Below, in pieces: positions 1-7,269 of a DNA stretch of 64,000 nt. Each line of letters opens with the position of its first letter. Within the stretch, counting starts at the first letter, position 1. Under the pieces are notes generated by a model. That model searched no databases and was not told the DNA's origin. It saw only the letters and a list, made by a program, of their open reading frames with translations. Both the position numbers and the translations under genes were made by a program. The DNA is from Lewinellaceae bacterium (GTDB lineage Bacteria > Bacteroidota > Bacteroidia > Chitinophagales > Saprospiraceae): NCBI GenBank assembly GCA_020636225.1, contig JACJYI010000005.1, forward strand, positions 1 through 64,000. The letters run 5' to 3'.

Positions 1-352
1 CATGTGTGGCGCCATGGGAAAAGGTCCGGAAGTTGGTTCCGTATCGGGCCATGAAATCCGCGATATACATGCCGACCTCTGAATTCGGGTCACCGAATCC
101 CGGTTCGTTCACCAGGATCGAATTGATCGCATATTGATGGATCACCAGGACATTCATGAAGGTGGCCAGCATCAGGCTGAAGAGAAAGGTCAGTCCAAAG
201 ATCTTGGCCATGTTCCCTGACCGGATCTGTTCTTCGGTGATACCGGATGCCTTCATCCAGGCTGTGCCCATCACCTTGGGGTGATACCAGAGCCCGCCGA
301 TGACCAGGGGAATGACAGCGGCGACAAGGAGAGCGATCCAATTGGTTTCCAT
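1..352 (-). CDS. DUF1761 family membrane protein (3' end cut by window edge)
   Basis: The reverse strand opens at an ATG at 350-352 and stays open to base 1, so about 117 residues are visible and the C-terminus is missing. It begins METNWIALLVAAVIP, a hydrophobic segment followed by a GGLWYHP turn, then a GITEEQIRSGNMAK stretch and a second hydrophobic helix. This N-terminal pattern (helix, G-x-WY, AWM, SGNMAKIFG, helix) is that of DUF1761, a family of small integral membrane proteins of unknown role. It is downstream of, and codirectional with, the outer-membrane gene at 408-1094 (55 bases between). The family call rests on the N-terminal half only. Confidence 0.75.
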   Translation of the reverse strand, partial: METNWIALLVAAVIPLVIGGLWYHPKVMGTAWMKASGITEEQIRSGNMAKIFGLTFLFSLMLATFMNVLVIHQYAINSILVNEPGFGDPNSEVGMYIADFMARYGTNFRTFSHGATH

Positions 353-407
353 ATGGATAGGATTGAGGGGTTCGTCTGGAAAAGATAAGGAAATTCAGGA
401 TGATCCC

Positions 408-1094
408 CTATGGCGTCCGGTCCTTGCCAAAAGTGTAACTGGCTTCCAGATGATTGATGAGGAATCGCTCCTGGCCCTGGTCGGCCCTTCGGGAGACCGG
501 GGTAATGCTCCATTCCACCCGCTCCCGGATGCGCCAGCGCCTGCCAAGAGAAACGGAGATCTCCACAGGGAGGATAACCACCAGCGGGGCTCGCGAACGG
601 TCTCGCAGCAGCAGGGATGTCTTCTGGCCATTGATCAGGGCATCGCCATAATTGGTGACGGCCCAGGGGGTACCGAATAGTCCCGCACCGCTGGCCACAT
701 GCATCCAGCTGAGCAGGTCCACCTCGAGAAGGCCCAGCAGGGTGGTATTGAGTTGGGTAGCTGTTCCGATGTAAGCTCCCTGCAGCTGTCCGTTTGCATC
801 CGCAAAGATGGCGGGGGCATCATAGTAGCGGGTTCGCGAGATCACTCCCTGTACCCGGAGCCGGCCAAGGTTGCGGACAGGCGTTTGCCAGTAGGCACCT
901 GCCCCGAAACCACCCAGCAGAATGCCCCTTCCCTCTGTACTGGAGTACCAGAGGGCCGGATAGTACCCCTTGAGTTCATTGCCCAGGGGATAGAGCTCAT
1001 TCATGTGGAGGGTGACGCCCCATTGCTGGCCGTCCGCTCGCATACCGATAGACAGAAAACCCAACAGGGCAAATAGTTGGATCACTTGTCTCAT
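408..1094 (-). CDS. Exported outer-membrane barrel-like protein, unknown function
   Basis: A 228-residue protein with a signal peptide (MRQVIQLFALLGFLSIGMRADGQ, cut after residue 23 or so). The mature part has alternating hydrophobic and polar strands with aromatic ends (for example GILLGGFGAGAYWQTP, then HLEASYTFGK near the C-terminus), which suggests a small beta-barrel of the outer membrane. Its ATG overlaps the stop of the upstream lipoprotein gene by four bases (ATGA at 1091-1094), so the two are probably translated together and may act as a pair. No specific family was recognised. It is not a PorT-type protein by any motif I can see. Confidence 0.7.
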   Translation of the reverse strand: MRQVIQLFALLGFLSIGMRADGQQWGVTLHMNELYPLGNELKGYYPALWYSSTEGRGILLGGFGAGAYWQTPVRNLGRLRVQGVISRTRYYDAPAIFADANGQLQGAYIGTATQLNTTLLGLLEVDLLSWMHVASGAGLFGTPWAVTNYGDALINGQKTSLLLRDRSRAPLVVILPVEISVSLGRRWRIRERVEWSITPVSRRADQGQERFLINHLEASYTFGKDRTP

Positions 1095-1408
1095 GGCAGG
1101 GTGTTGAGGATCTGACCAGAATATTGCTCCCCATCCAGGTGGACGGTCACCACGTAGACCCCTTCTTCCGGGAGCTGGAAGGCGTAACTGTTGCCGGACT
1201 CCATGGTCAGTCGGGCGATCTCATCGCCATTCGGGGCAAAAAGGGTCGCATTACCGGTCACGGGGATACTCTGGATCAGCGCGATCTGGCAGAATCCCTG
1301 ACAGGGATTGGGGAACACGGTGAACGGGGGCAGAAGGACCTCGTCGATCTCCTTGTTGCAACCTGTAGCCAGAAGGAGAGCAAACAGCAGGAAACGCAAG
1401 ATATGCAT
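1091..1408 (-). CDS. Small lipoprotein made almost wholly of a T9SS type A tail-like domain
   Basis: A 105-residue protein. The N-terminus is a lipoprotein signal (MHILRFLLFALLLATGC, lipobox LATGC with C17). After about ten linker residues the rest resembles a Por secretion tail (type A C-terminal domain): FTVFPNPCQG opening, a central strand with ATLFAPNGDEIARL, and a closing GVYVVTVHLDGEQY segment. In usual T9SS cargo this domain is a C-terminal appendage of a larger protein; here there is no cargo domain. It overlaps the next gene (408-1094) by four bases. It could instead be an ordinary Ig-like lipoprotein that only resembles the tail; two cysteines in the FPNPCQGFC region are unusual for a sorting tail. 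Confidence 0.65.
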   Translation of the reverse strand: MHILRFLLFALLLATGCNKEIDEVLLPPFTVFPNPCQGFCQIALIQSIPVTGNATLFAPNGDEIARLTMESGNSYAFQLPEEGVYVVTVHLDGEQYSGQILNTLP

Positions 1409-1487
1409 CAGGTGAATTTGCCCGAAAGATACCGGTCGGCTGAATATCCTGTATGCCTTGCCACCCGGACGGAGATCCGTTTTCCGG

Positions 1488-2345
1488 TCAGTATGTCGGG
1501 GTCATGTCTTCGTCGACGACCAGGATGAAATCCGCCCGGTTCAGGTGTTCCTTGTCCAGCCGCGACAGGTCGGCCTGGGTGACCGTGGTGATGGTCGCAT
1601 ATCTCAGATCAGGGCGTTCACGCTGCAGATACCACAGGATCCCCTCATAGTTGTCGGAGTGATAGGCCCCGTTGTAATGGATGAACGGTTTGCCAGCCTG
1701 GAAGCCGTTCAGGATAAAATGGCCCATGGTGGCATCCTTGGAGGCCTGGGCCATGGGGAAGGTCTCCCCGCCATGGCCGCCCATCATCTCGATCATGCCC
1801 TTGTAGCCGGGCAGTTCGGGATCATAGGGAATGGGCAGTGGGGCCACCCACGTCTTCTCCAGTTCACTCAGCGAGTCCAGCGCGGGCCAGCCTTCCTGCG
1901 CGACGCCGCTGGCAAATCGGCGAGGAATATTCGTCGCAATGAAGGGCCATCCCCGTTCCTTGGCCAGGTTGACCAGGGGAGCGTAGTCGGTCTTGTAGTT
2001 CGACCACAGGCGGGCCAGGGTGTCCAGGCCTTTTGCATCGATCTCCCCGGCGAGGTAGCGGTCGAGTGGCTCCTGGTTGTCAGCCTCGAACATTTCAGCT
2101 CCGAGGACCAGCTGCCGGTTCACGCCGAGATCCCGGGTCACTTCCAGTTGCAGCCAGTGGGCAATGGCATTGTTGTGATATTCACCGAAGAGGATGATGT
2201 CCTTGCCCGAAAGCGTCTTCATCATCTTGCCATACGATGTCTTTTTTCCGTTTGCCGTGAAAAGTTGATAGGCGGGTTTGTCCTTCTGGGCCAACAACGG
2301 TTGGGCAGTGAGCAGAACGAGGAGGAGGAAGACAAAATGACGCAT
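1488..2345 (-). CDS. ChaN family (haem-binding, Cofac_haem_bdg) exported protein
   Basis: Read from the ATG at 2343-2345, which places a clean signal peptide (MRHFVFLLLVLLTAQPLLAQ) at the N-terminus; the longer reading to 2447 adds 34 residues that spoil it. Mature length is about 265 residues. ChaN family marks are visible: GEYHNN early in the protein, GAEMFEADNQ, a YLAGEI segment, NIPRRFASGVA, and a C-terminal half with MGHF and HYNGAYHSDNYEGI. ChaN relatives bind haem at the outer membrane and are tied to iron uptake; whether this one binds haem is not shown. There is no lipobox, so it is probably periplasmic rather than lipid-anchored. The vWA gene upstream is 65 bases away on the same strand. 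Confidence 0.85.
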   Translation of the reverse strand: MRHFVFLLLVLLTAQPLLAQKDKPAYQLFTANGKKTSYGKMMKTLSGKDIILFGEYHNNAIAHWLQLEVTRDLGVNRQLVLGAEMFEADNQEPLDRYLAGEIDAKGLDTLARLWSNYKTDYAPLVNLAKERGWPFIATNIPRRFASGVAQEGWPALDSLSELEKTWVAPLPIPYDPELPGYKGMIEMMGGHGGETFPMAQASKDATMGHFILNGFQAGKPFIHYNGAYHSDNYEGILWYLQRERPDLRYATITTVTQADLSRLDKEHLNRADFILVVDEDMTPTY

Positions 2346-2410
2346 GGCAGCAAAATGGTTTAGGTCCCAAGATACACCGAAAGGTTGGGTGAGGTCTCCC
2401 TGGAATGGAT

Positions 2411-3535
2411 TCAACGATGGGTAGTGGAGGCAAGCTGCTGGGTCCACCAGTGCTGGATATCCTCCCCGGCCAGGGCCCGGCTCATCAATTCCGGGAAGAG
2501 GTCCAGGCCGCAGGCAAAGGCCGGAATGCCCATGCTGTTCATCCGGCTGGCATTGTCGCGATCGAATTCCGGTGTGCCCTGGGGTCCCAGGGCCAGCAGG
2601 GCGACCATGTTCACGCCGCTGTCGGTCAGTGACTTGAGCTGGGCATGCAGCACTGCCGGCACGCCCCCGTCGTACAGATCGCTGATCAGGACAAGCGTGG
2701 TGTCGGCAGGGGACTGGATCTGTTTTCGGGCAAAGGACAGGGCATTGCCGATATCCGTTCCACCACCCAGGTGAAATCCCAACAGAAGGTCTACCGGGTC
2801 GTGGATCAGATCGGTCAGGTCCAGCACCCGGGTGTCAAAGGCCAGGATGGTCAGCCGGAGGGTGGGCAATTGGGCCAGGACGGAGGCATAGACCCCGGCA
2901 TAGACCAGGGAGTCGTACATGGAGCCGCTCTGGTCCACCAGGATGATCAGTTCCTTCTGTCGGCGGGCCTTGCGATGAAACCCGATGCGGGTTTCCGGGA
3001 TAAGGGTCTTCCAGCGGGGTTGATAGTGCTTGAGGTTCTGCCGGATCGTGCGGTGCCAGTCCACCTGGCTCCAGGGTGGATTGATCATGCGCCGGTCCCG
3101 TTGCAATCGCCCGCGGATGGCCTGGTGCAGGGGGAGCCGGACCTTCTGGATCAATTGGTCAGCTACCTGGGAGATGATCTGCCTGGCAGCGGCCTGCCGG
3201 GGTTCATCCAGGGATTCAAAGGCTTCCAGCAGGATGCCGGCCAGGTGGATATCCGGTTCGAGATTAGCCAGCAGTTCGGGTTCGAGGAGGAGGTCGGTCA
3301 GGCCGATATGCGCAAAGGCATCGCGTTGGATCAGGTGGACGACCGGGCCGGGGAAATACTTTCGGACATCCCCCAGCCAGCGATGGACACGGGGTGAGGA
3401 GGCACCCAGTTCACCCTGGCGGTCCTCGTTGTACAACAGGTCCAGGGTGTCATCCATGCCGGTCAGGGCGGCATCCGACAGGGAGGTCGTCTCGGCTTCG
3501 GCGTCTGGTCCGAGGATCAGGCGCCATCTGGTCAT
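2411..3535 (-). CDS. CoxE-type vWA domain protein
   Basis: About 374 residues from the ATG at 3533-3535 (a GTG three codons upstream is an alternative start). There is no signal peptide, so it is cytoplasmic. The N-terminal half is helical; the C-terminal half is a von Willebrand A domain with an intact metal site: ILVDQSGSM (DxSxS), LGGGTDIGNAL (the threonine loop) and LISDLYDGG. Proteins of this type usually pair with a MoxR-class AAA ATPase as a metal-chaperone or remodelling pair. No such ATPase lies on the visible side: upstream is a GlsB/YeaQ gene 20 bases away, downstream a ChaN-type gene. The partner may be elsewhere in the genome. Confidence 0.85.
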   Translation of the reverse strand: MTRWRLILGPDAEAETTSLSDAALTGMDDTLDLLYNEDRQGELGASSPRVHRWLGDVRKYFPGPVVHLIQRDAFAHIGLTDLLLEPELLANLEPDIHLAGILLEAFESLDEPRQAAARQIISQVADQLIQKVRLPLHQAIRGRLQRDRRMINPPWSQVDWHRTIRQNLKHYQPRWKTLIPETRIGFHRKARRQKELIILVDQSGSMYDSLVYAGVYASVLAQLPTLRLTILAFDTRVLDLTDLIHDPVDLLLGFHLGGGTDIGNALSFARKQIQSPADTTLVLISDLYDGGVPAVLHAQLKSLTDSGVNMVALLALGPQGTPEFDRDNASRMNSMGIPAFACGLDLFPELMSRALAGEDIQHWWTQQLASTTHR

Positions 3536-3555
3536 GCGGTCCACTCAGGCGATGT

Positions 3556-3804
3556 TCAGCTGCGACTGCGGATCCTGGCAATGAGCCAGAGCAGGATGAT
3601 GGCACCGGCCACTCCGGTAACGATCTCACCGATCACGTTGGATGTGCCCAGGCCAAGCAGGCCGAAGACCAGCTTGCCGACAATGGCGCCGGCGACACCG
3701 ACCAGGATGTTGCCCAGCAAACCGAAGCCACTGCCTTTGATCAATTTGCCGGCGAGCCAGCCGACGAGACCGCCAATGAGAATGAACCAGAGAAATGAGA
3801 TCAT
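3556..3804 (-). CDS. GlsB/YeaQ/YmgE family stress-response membrane protein
   Basis: An 82-residue, glycine-rich protein with three hydrophobic helices: FLWFILIGGLVGWLAGKLI at the start, a middle helix LLGNILVGVAGAIVGKLV, and a last helix ending in a basic tail RIRSRS. This is the typical size and pattern of transglycosylase-associated (PF04226) proteins, inner-membrane proteins of unclear role that are often induced by stress. It leads into the vWA gene with a short gap, so the two may share a transcript. The divergent gene at 3935 is about 130 bases upstream. Confidence 0.9.
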   Translation of the reverse strand: MISFLWFILIGGLVGWLAGKLIKGSGFGLLGNILVGVAGAIVGKLVFGLLGLGTSNVIGEIVTGVAGAIILLWLIARIRSRS

Positions 3805-3934
3805 GGTCAGGAAAAGTTTGTCTCAAAATACAAAAGGAAATGCGAACGCCGGGTCCAGGGATCCGGATCTGATCCGGAAACTTATTTTGGGTGGGTAAAC
3901 AAAAACCGAGGCAATTTGCTTTGCTTTGTTGACC

Positions 3935-5062
3935 ATGGCCCCACATCAGCCGCTCGACGACAGGGAAAAGGAGGTGATGCGTTCTCTCCGCTTTTCCCGA
4001 TTGCTGATCCCGATCCTCATCGGCATCGGCGTGGTGGGCTATCTGTTATGGGACCAGTTTGACCCGGAGGAATTTGCCAAGATCCAGTGGCGCCTGCATA
4101 CCCTGGTCTGGATCCTCATCGCCTTCGGTTTTGTGGTCGTGCGGCACATCGTCTATGCCCTGCGCCTCTACATCCTGTCCGACAAGTTCTTTTCATTCAG
4201 GAAATGCATCGAGCTGATCTTCATCTGGGAGTTCAGCAGCGCGATCACCCCGACCAGTTTCGGTGGAACGGCGGTTGCACTCTTTCTGTTCTCGAAGGAA
4301 CGACTGCCCCTGGCACGCACGGCATCCATCATCATCTATACGGTCGTCCTGGATACGGCGGTGTTCCTGGTCTTGCTCCCCTTGCTGTTCCTGTTTTTCG
4401 GGACATCCATCATCCGACCGGACATGACCCATTTCTTTGACCTGGATGGATGGGGCGTCACGTTTCTGGTCTCCCTCCTAGTGATGTTGGGTTATGCGTC
4501 CTTCTTCTGGTATGGCTTGTTTCGCAATCCGGGACAGTTTCGCCGCATCCTGGTCATGTTGACCTTCAACCGCTTCCTTCGCCGTTTTCGGCCGGGGGCC
4601 GTCCAGCTGGGGAATGACATTATCCTGGCGTCCCGGGATCTGGCCCGGCACAGCCGGCGGTTTCATCTTCTGGCCTTTACCTATACCCTCCTGGCCTGGT
4701 CCTGTCGTTTCCTGGTGGTCAATGCCCTGATCATTGCGATCGTGCCTGGGGGATATGGCGCACTGACCGATCAGCTGGAGATCTTCGGCCGCCAGATGGC
4801 CATGTATGTGATCATGGCCTTCAGCCCAACGCCGGGCGGGGCCGGACTGGCGGAGATCGTCTTCGATGGATTCCTGAGTGATTTTGTCCCGACGGGTATT
4901 TCCCTGATCATCGCCTTTCTCTGGCGCTTGCTGACCTATTATTCCTATCTGTTCGCCGGGGCGATCGTCGTGCCGGCCTGGTTGCAGGGGCATATTCAAC
5001 TCCGTCGGAAACGGATGGAGATACCTGAACCGGGAGAAGATAGATCGAGGGATGACGAATAG
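3935..5062 (+). CDS. LPG synthase/flippase-type integral membrane protein (UPF0104)
   Basis: A 375-residue polytopic protein from the ATG at 3935 (an in-frame TTG at 3926 is less likely). About eight hydrophobic segments are visible, starting with LLIPILIGIGVVGYLLW. Family marks of the lysylphosphatidylglycerol-synthase transmembrane region (PF03706) are present: WEFSSAITPTSFGGTAVALFL in the first half and AFSPTPGGAGLAEI in the second, followed by a LLTYYSYLFAG helix. In Bacillota the domain flips aminoacyl-lipids; stand-alone copies like this one lack the synthase domain and their substrate is unknown. The C-terminus is a charged tail. It ends about 170 bases before the convergent thioredoxin gene, with a hairpin between. 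Confidence 0.85.
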   Translation: MAPHQPLDDREKEVMRSLRFSRLLIPILIGIGVVGYLLWDQFDPEEFAKIQWRLHTLVWILIAFGFVVVRHIVYALRLYILSDKFFSFRKCIELIFIWEFSSAITPTSFGGTAVALFLFSKERLPLARTASIIIYTVVLDTAVFLVLLPLLFLFFGTSIIRPDMTHFFDLDGWGVTFLVSLLVMLGYASFFWYGLFRNPGQFRRILVMLTFNRFLRRFRPGAVQLGNDIILASRDLARHSRRFHLLAFTYTLLAWSCRFLVVNALIIAIVPGGYGALTDQLEIFGRQMAMYVIMAFSPTPGGAGLAEIVFDGFLSDFVPTGISLIIAFLWRLLTYYSYLFAGAIVVPAWLQGHIQLRRKRMEIPEPGEDRSRDDE

Positions 5063-5179
5063 CGCAGCCGTTCAGATGCACCGGAAGCATTGAGTGTCGT
5101 CCAAAGGCCACATCCTGAATGCCGGACGAGCTGTTTATTTATCCAATGAGCCATCTCAATGGACAACCAGGTTCAAAAA

Positions 5180-5213
5180 CAACAGCCGACCATGGGTTCA
5201 TGGTCGGCTGTTG
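5180..5213 (-). terminator. Rho-independent terminator of the thioredoxin gene
   Basis: A perfect 15-bp inverted repeat (CAACAGCCGACCATG at 5180-5194 and its complement at 5199-5213) with a four-base loop. On the minus strand the stem is followed by TTTTTG, so it should stop transcription coming out of trxA. On the plus strand the downstream sequence is a weaker TTGATCCTTT, so some two-way action on the convergent membrane-protein gene is possible. Confidence 0.85.
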
Positions 5214-5235
5214 ATCCTTTGGTTTGGATGGGCGG

Positions 5236-5598
5236 CTATTCCGCTGCCAACAGTTCCTTGTCGATCACTTCCTTGAAGATGGCCTTCGTCAATGCGCCGG
5301 CCTGCATCATGGGTGTGCCTTCCGATGGGATGAACAGGATGCTGGGAATGCTGCGAATGCCAAATACAGCGGACAGTTCTTCTTCCACTTCGGTATCCAC
5401 CTTGTAGATATCCACCTTGCCGGCATATTCATTGCTCAATTCTTCCAGTACGGGGGCGACCATCTTGCAGGGGCCACACCAGTCGGCATAGAAGTCGATG
5501 ATTGCGGGGCGGTCGCCCTTGTATTTCCACTCGGTTTCCGTGGTATAGTCGAAGATGTCACTCTTGAATTGAGCAGCGGATAGTTGGATCGTGGCCAT
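5236..5598 (-). CDS. trxA: Thioredoxin
   Basis: A 120-residue cytoplasmic thioredoxin. The fold marks are complete: IIDFYADWCGPCKMVAP carries the WCGPC redox pair at roughly residues 40-44, a VDTEVEEELSAVFGIRSIPS segment gives the cis-proline loop, and a C-terminal helix ends in ELLAAE. Length is slightly above the usual 105-110 because of an N-terminal extension of about 15 residues before the first strand. It reduces disulfides in substrate proteins, normally recharged by thioredoxin reductase, which is not in this window. The gene is single, with its own probable -7 promoter element at 5631-5638 and a strong terminator after it. Confidence 0.95.
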   Translation of the reverse strand: MATIQLSAAQFKSDIFDYTTETEWKYKGDRPAIIDFYADWCGPCKMVAPVLEELSNEYAGKVDIYKVDTEVEEELSAVFGIRSIPSILFIPSEGTPMMQAGALTKAIFKEVIDKELLAAE

Positions 5599-5630
5599 AG
5601 AGGTTTCTGTTGATCTGTTGATGGATGGGC

Positions 5631-5638
5631 CAAAGGTA
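5631..5638 (-). promoter_or_regulatory. Candidate Bacteroidota -7 promoter element for trxA
   Basis: On the minus strand these bases read TACCTTTG, an exact match to the TAnnTTTG word of Bacteroidota housekeeping promoters, about 33 bases ahead of the trxA start codon. I do not see a clear TTTG -33 box at the usual spacing, so only half of the consensus is present. Confidence 0.45.
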
Positions 5639-5920
5639 AGCCGATCTTACAGGGCACCGTGTGACATCGGTCACCATTGGTTTGTGAATGACCTGTGTTC
5701 ATGGAGATTGTGGATTGTATCATGACTCGTGTTTTTTTGCCACAAAGGCACGAAGGCACAAGGGATCACGAAGCCCTAAGAGGAGTGGTGAAACAGCGAC
5801 ATGACGGTCGTTCTTTGTTATTCAGGGAACGGATGATCATCAGTCGATCAGGAATTTTTCAACCTTCGCAATGCCACCCCAGTATGATTAGACAACCACG
5901 GAGTGGTTGAACATAAATAG

Positions 5921-5940
5921 CCCCGGGTGTCAACCCGGGG
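5921..5940. repeat. GC palindrome (intergenic REP-like element)
   Basis: CCCCGGGT and ACCCGGGG form a perfect 8-bp stem around a four-base loop (GTCA). The surrounding text, a short ATAAATAG lead-in then the stem, parallels the element at 14835-14854, so the two are probably copies of one dispersed palindromic family. Confidence 0.6.
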
Positions 5941-5969
5941 TAGGAAATCAACGCAATTCGTTTTGGCGA

Positions 5970-5992
5970 CATTTTTGCCTTTCGCAAAAATG
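5970..5992. repeat. A/T-rich inverted repeat
   Basis: CATTTTTGC and GCAAAAATG form a perfect 9-bp stem with a five-base loop (CTTTC). It is not next to a gene end: the nearest stops and starts are more than 200 bases away. Its role, if any, is unknown. Confidence 0.5.
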
Positions 5993-6152
5993 GTGACAAA
6001 ACATCCCTGGACGGATAATGAAACGTTTTGGTTCGGCCACCAGTGCACGGAGGCACCGTGGAGCCCGATGCCGACATGGTAGATTTTGCCATTCGTAAAC
6101 GAAAAGTTAGAAAACCCTTGCAGAAAAGGCAAGGGATGAGCGGATACCAAAA

Positions 6153-6179
6153 CGCCCCGGCAGGACCACTGCCGGGGCG
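6153..6179 (-). terminator. Rho-independent terminator after the DUF3078 gene
   Basis: An 11-bp perfect GC-rich stem (CGCCCCGGCAG and its complement) with a five-base loop lies 25 bases beyond the stop of the minus-strand gene at 6205-7194. On that strand it is followed by TTTTGG, a short T run, as expected for an intrinsic terminator. Confidence 0.8.
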
Positions 6180-6204
6180 CTTGGGATGCTGTGCCAGAAG
6201 CGGC

Positions 6205-7194
6205 TTAAAATACGTAGTTGTATTTCAGCAACAGGGCCTGAGTCCAGCTGATGCGCTTGCCCAACTGGCCGTCTGGTAGCGTATCTGACGGGCGCTTGAC
6301 CAGGACGTTGATATCGTGGTCATAAAAGGCTTCCAGCAGGAAGTTCAGGGACAGGCTCTTCCAGATCTGCCAACCCAGGTCGTTCTGCCAGAGCACATCG
6401 ATGTTCTGCGGGTTGTTCAGGTAGTTGGAGAACAGGTCCAGCTTGCTCGAGAAGGCGATCTTGTCGTTGAAGTACTTGTTGGTGTACACGGCGTTGAGCC
6501 GGGCACCCAGTTGATGGAAGGCCTGCTCATAGCCCAGTGTCGGATCATTGTCGTCCACCAGCTTGGTGCCGTGGATGCCGAGATCGGCGATCTCCTGATC
6601 GGCCACATAGATCAGCTTGTAGGAGGCCGGGGCAAAGAAGAAGGTGAAGTGGGCGTCCGGCTTGTACTGGATGCCGGGGGACAGCTCCAGGCGAAAAGGC
6701 GACAGGAATTTGGCCTGGGCCATGGCGGTCTCTTCCTGCGCTTTCAGGAAGTTGCCGGGGTAGGTCGGCATGGTCAGGGATTCGAAGGTCAGCAGCCCGG
6801 CGATCGACCATTTTTCATTCTTGGTCTTGTATCCATACTGCGAATTGACGCGCAGGACATCCAGACTCTTCTGCCAGTCAATATCGGCCAGTTTCTGCAC
6901 TGCCAGTTGCAGGGAGGCATTGTTCGACCAGGTATGTCGGCCATTGGTATAGTTGGCGTAGAGATTGCCCAAACCACCAAAGGCGATCCGGTTGTCACCG
7001 GATCCGACCCGCGGGTTGGCCATCATCAACTGGGCGAAGTCCAGACCGATGGCCCCACCGGTCACCCAGCCATCTCCTTCTTTCTTGGAAGCTTCCTGAA
7101 GCTCTTTCAAGCGATCATCGCCAGCCTGGGCATTGATGAAGAAGGGGAGGGCCAATACGAACAGTACAGCAAAGAATGAGGTAGAGATTCTCAT
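6205..7194 (-). CDS. DUF3078 family outer-membrane protein
   Basis: A 329-residue exported protein with signal peptide MRISTSFFAVLFVLALPFFINAQ. The mature protein has the family features of DUF3078: a GWVTGGAIGLDFAQLMM opening, NRIAFGGLGNLYANYTNGRHTWSNN, GYKTKNEKWSIAGLLTF, a central FFFAPASYKLIYV strand and a final strand ending LLLKYNYVF with a terminal phenylalanine, as in outer-membrane barrels. DUF3078 proteins are widespread in Bacteroidota and of unknown function. The gene stands alone, with an intrinsic terminator 25 bases after its stop; the next gene upstream (7270-8730) is on the same strand 75 bases away. Confidence 0.85.
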   Translation of the reverse strand: MRISTSFFAVLFVLALPFFINAQAGDDRLKELQEASKKEGDGWVTGGAIGLDFAQLMMANPRVGSGDNRIAFGGLGNLYANYTNGRHTWSNNASLQLAVQKLADIDWQKSLDVLRVNSQYGYKTKNEKWSIAGLLTFESLTMPTYPGNFLKAQEETAMAQAKFLSPFRLELSPGIQYKPDAHFTFFFAPASYKLIYVADQEIADLGIHGTKLVDDNDPTLGYEQAFHQLGARLNAVYTNKYFNDKIAFSSKLDLFSNYLNNPQNIDVLWQNDLGWQIWKSLSLNFLLEAFYDHDINVLVKRPSDTLPDGQLGKRISWTQALLLKYNYVF

Positions 7195-7269
7195 GAATCA
7201 ACGATTTTGTGAATCGCAAAATTACAAGAAACCCGAATGTGTTCGTCTGCCGTGTCCTGGGAAGTGTGA

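Larger units (their letters stand above)
5640..6150. other. Non-coding stretch with dispersed-repeat fragments
   Basis: About 500 bases between trxA and the DUF3078 gene. Open frames here are short and translate into low-complexity text, so I do not call genes. It contains a run resembling the 95-bp repeat found at 14.5 kb (ccacaaaggcacgaaggcac near 5741-5760), a GC-rich palindrome at 5921-5940 and an A/T-rich palindrome at 5970-5992. It looks like an accumulation site of small intergenic repeats. Confidence 0.6.

Noticed and set aside
1458..2363. Plus-strand frame antisense to the ChaN-type gene
   Set aside because: The minus strand has a signal peptide and family motifs; the plus frame has none.
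5848..6150. Minus-strand 100-codon frame in the trxA-DUF3078 gap
   Set aside because: It translates the palindrome and neighbouring repeat text; the same kind of text appears in the recO-ettA gap, so it is repeat-derived.
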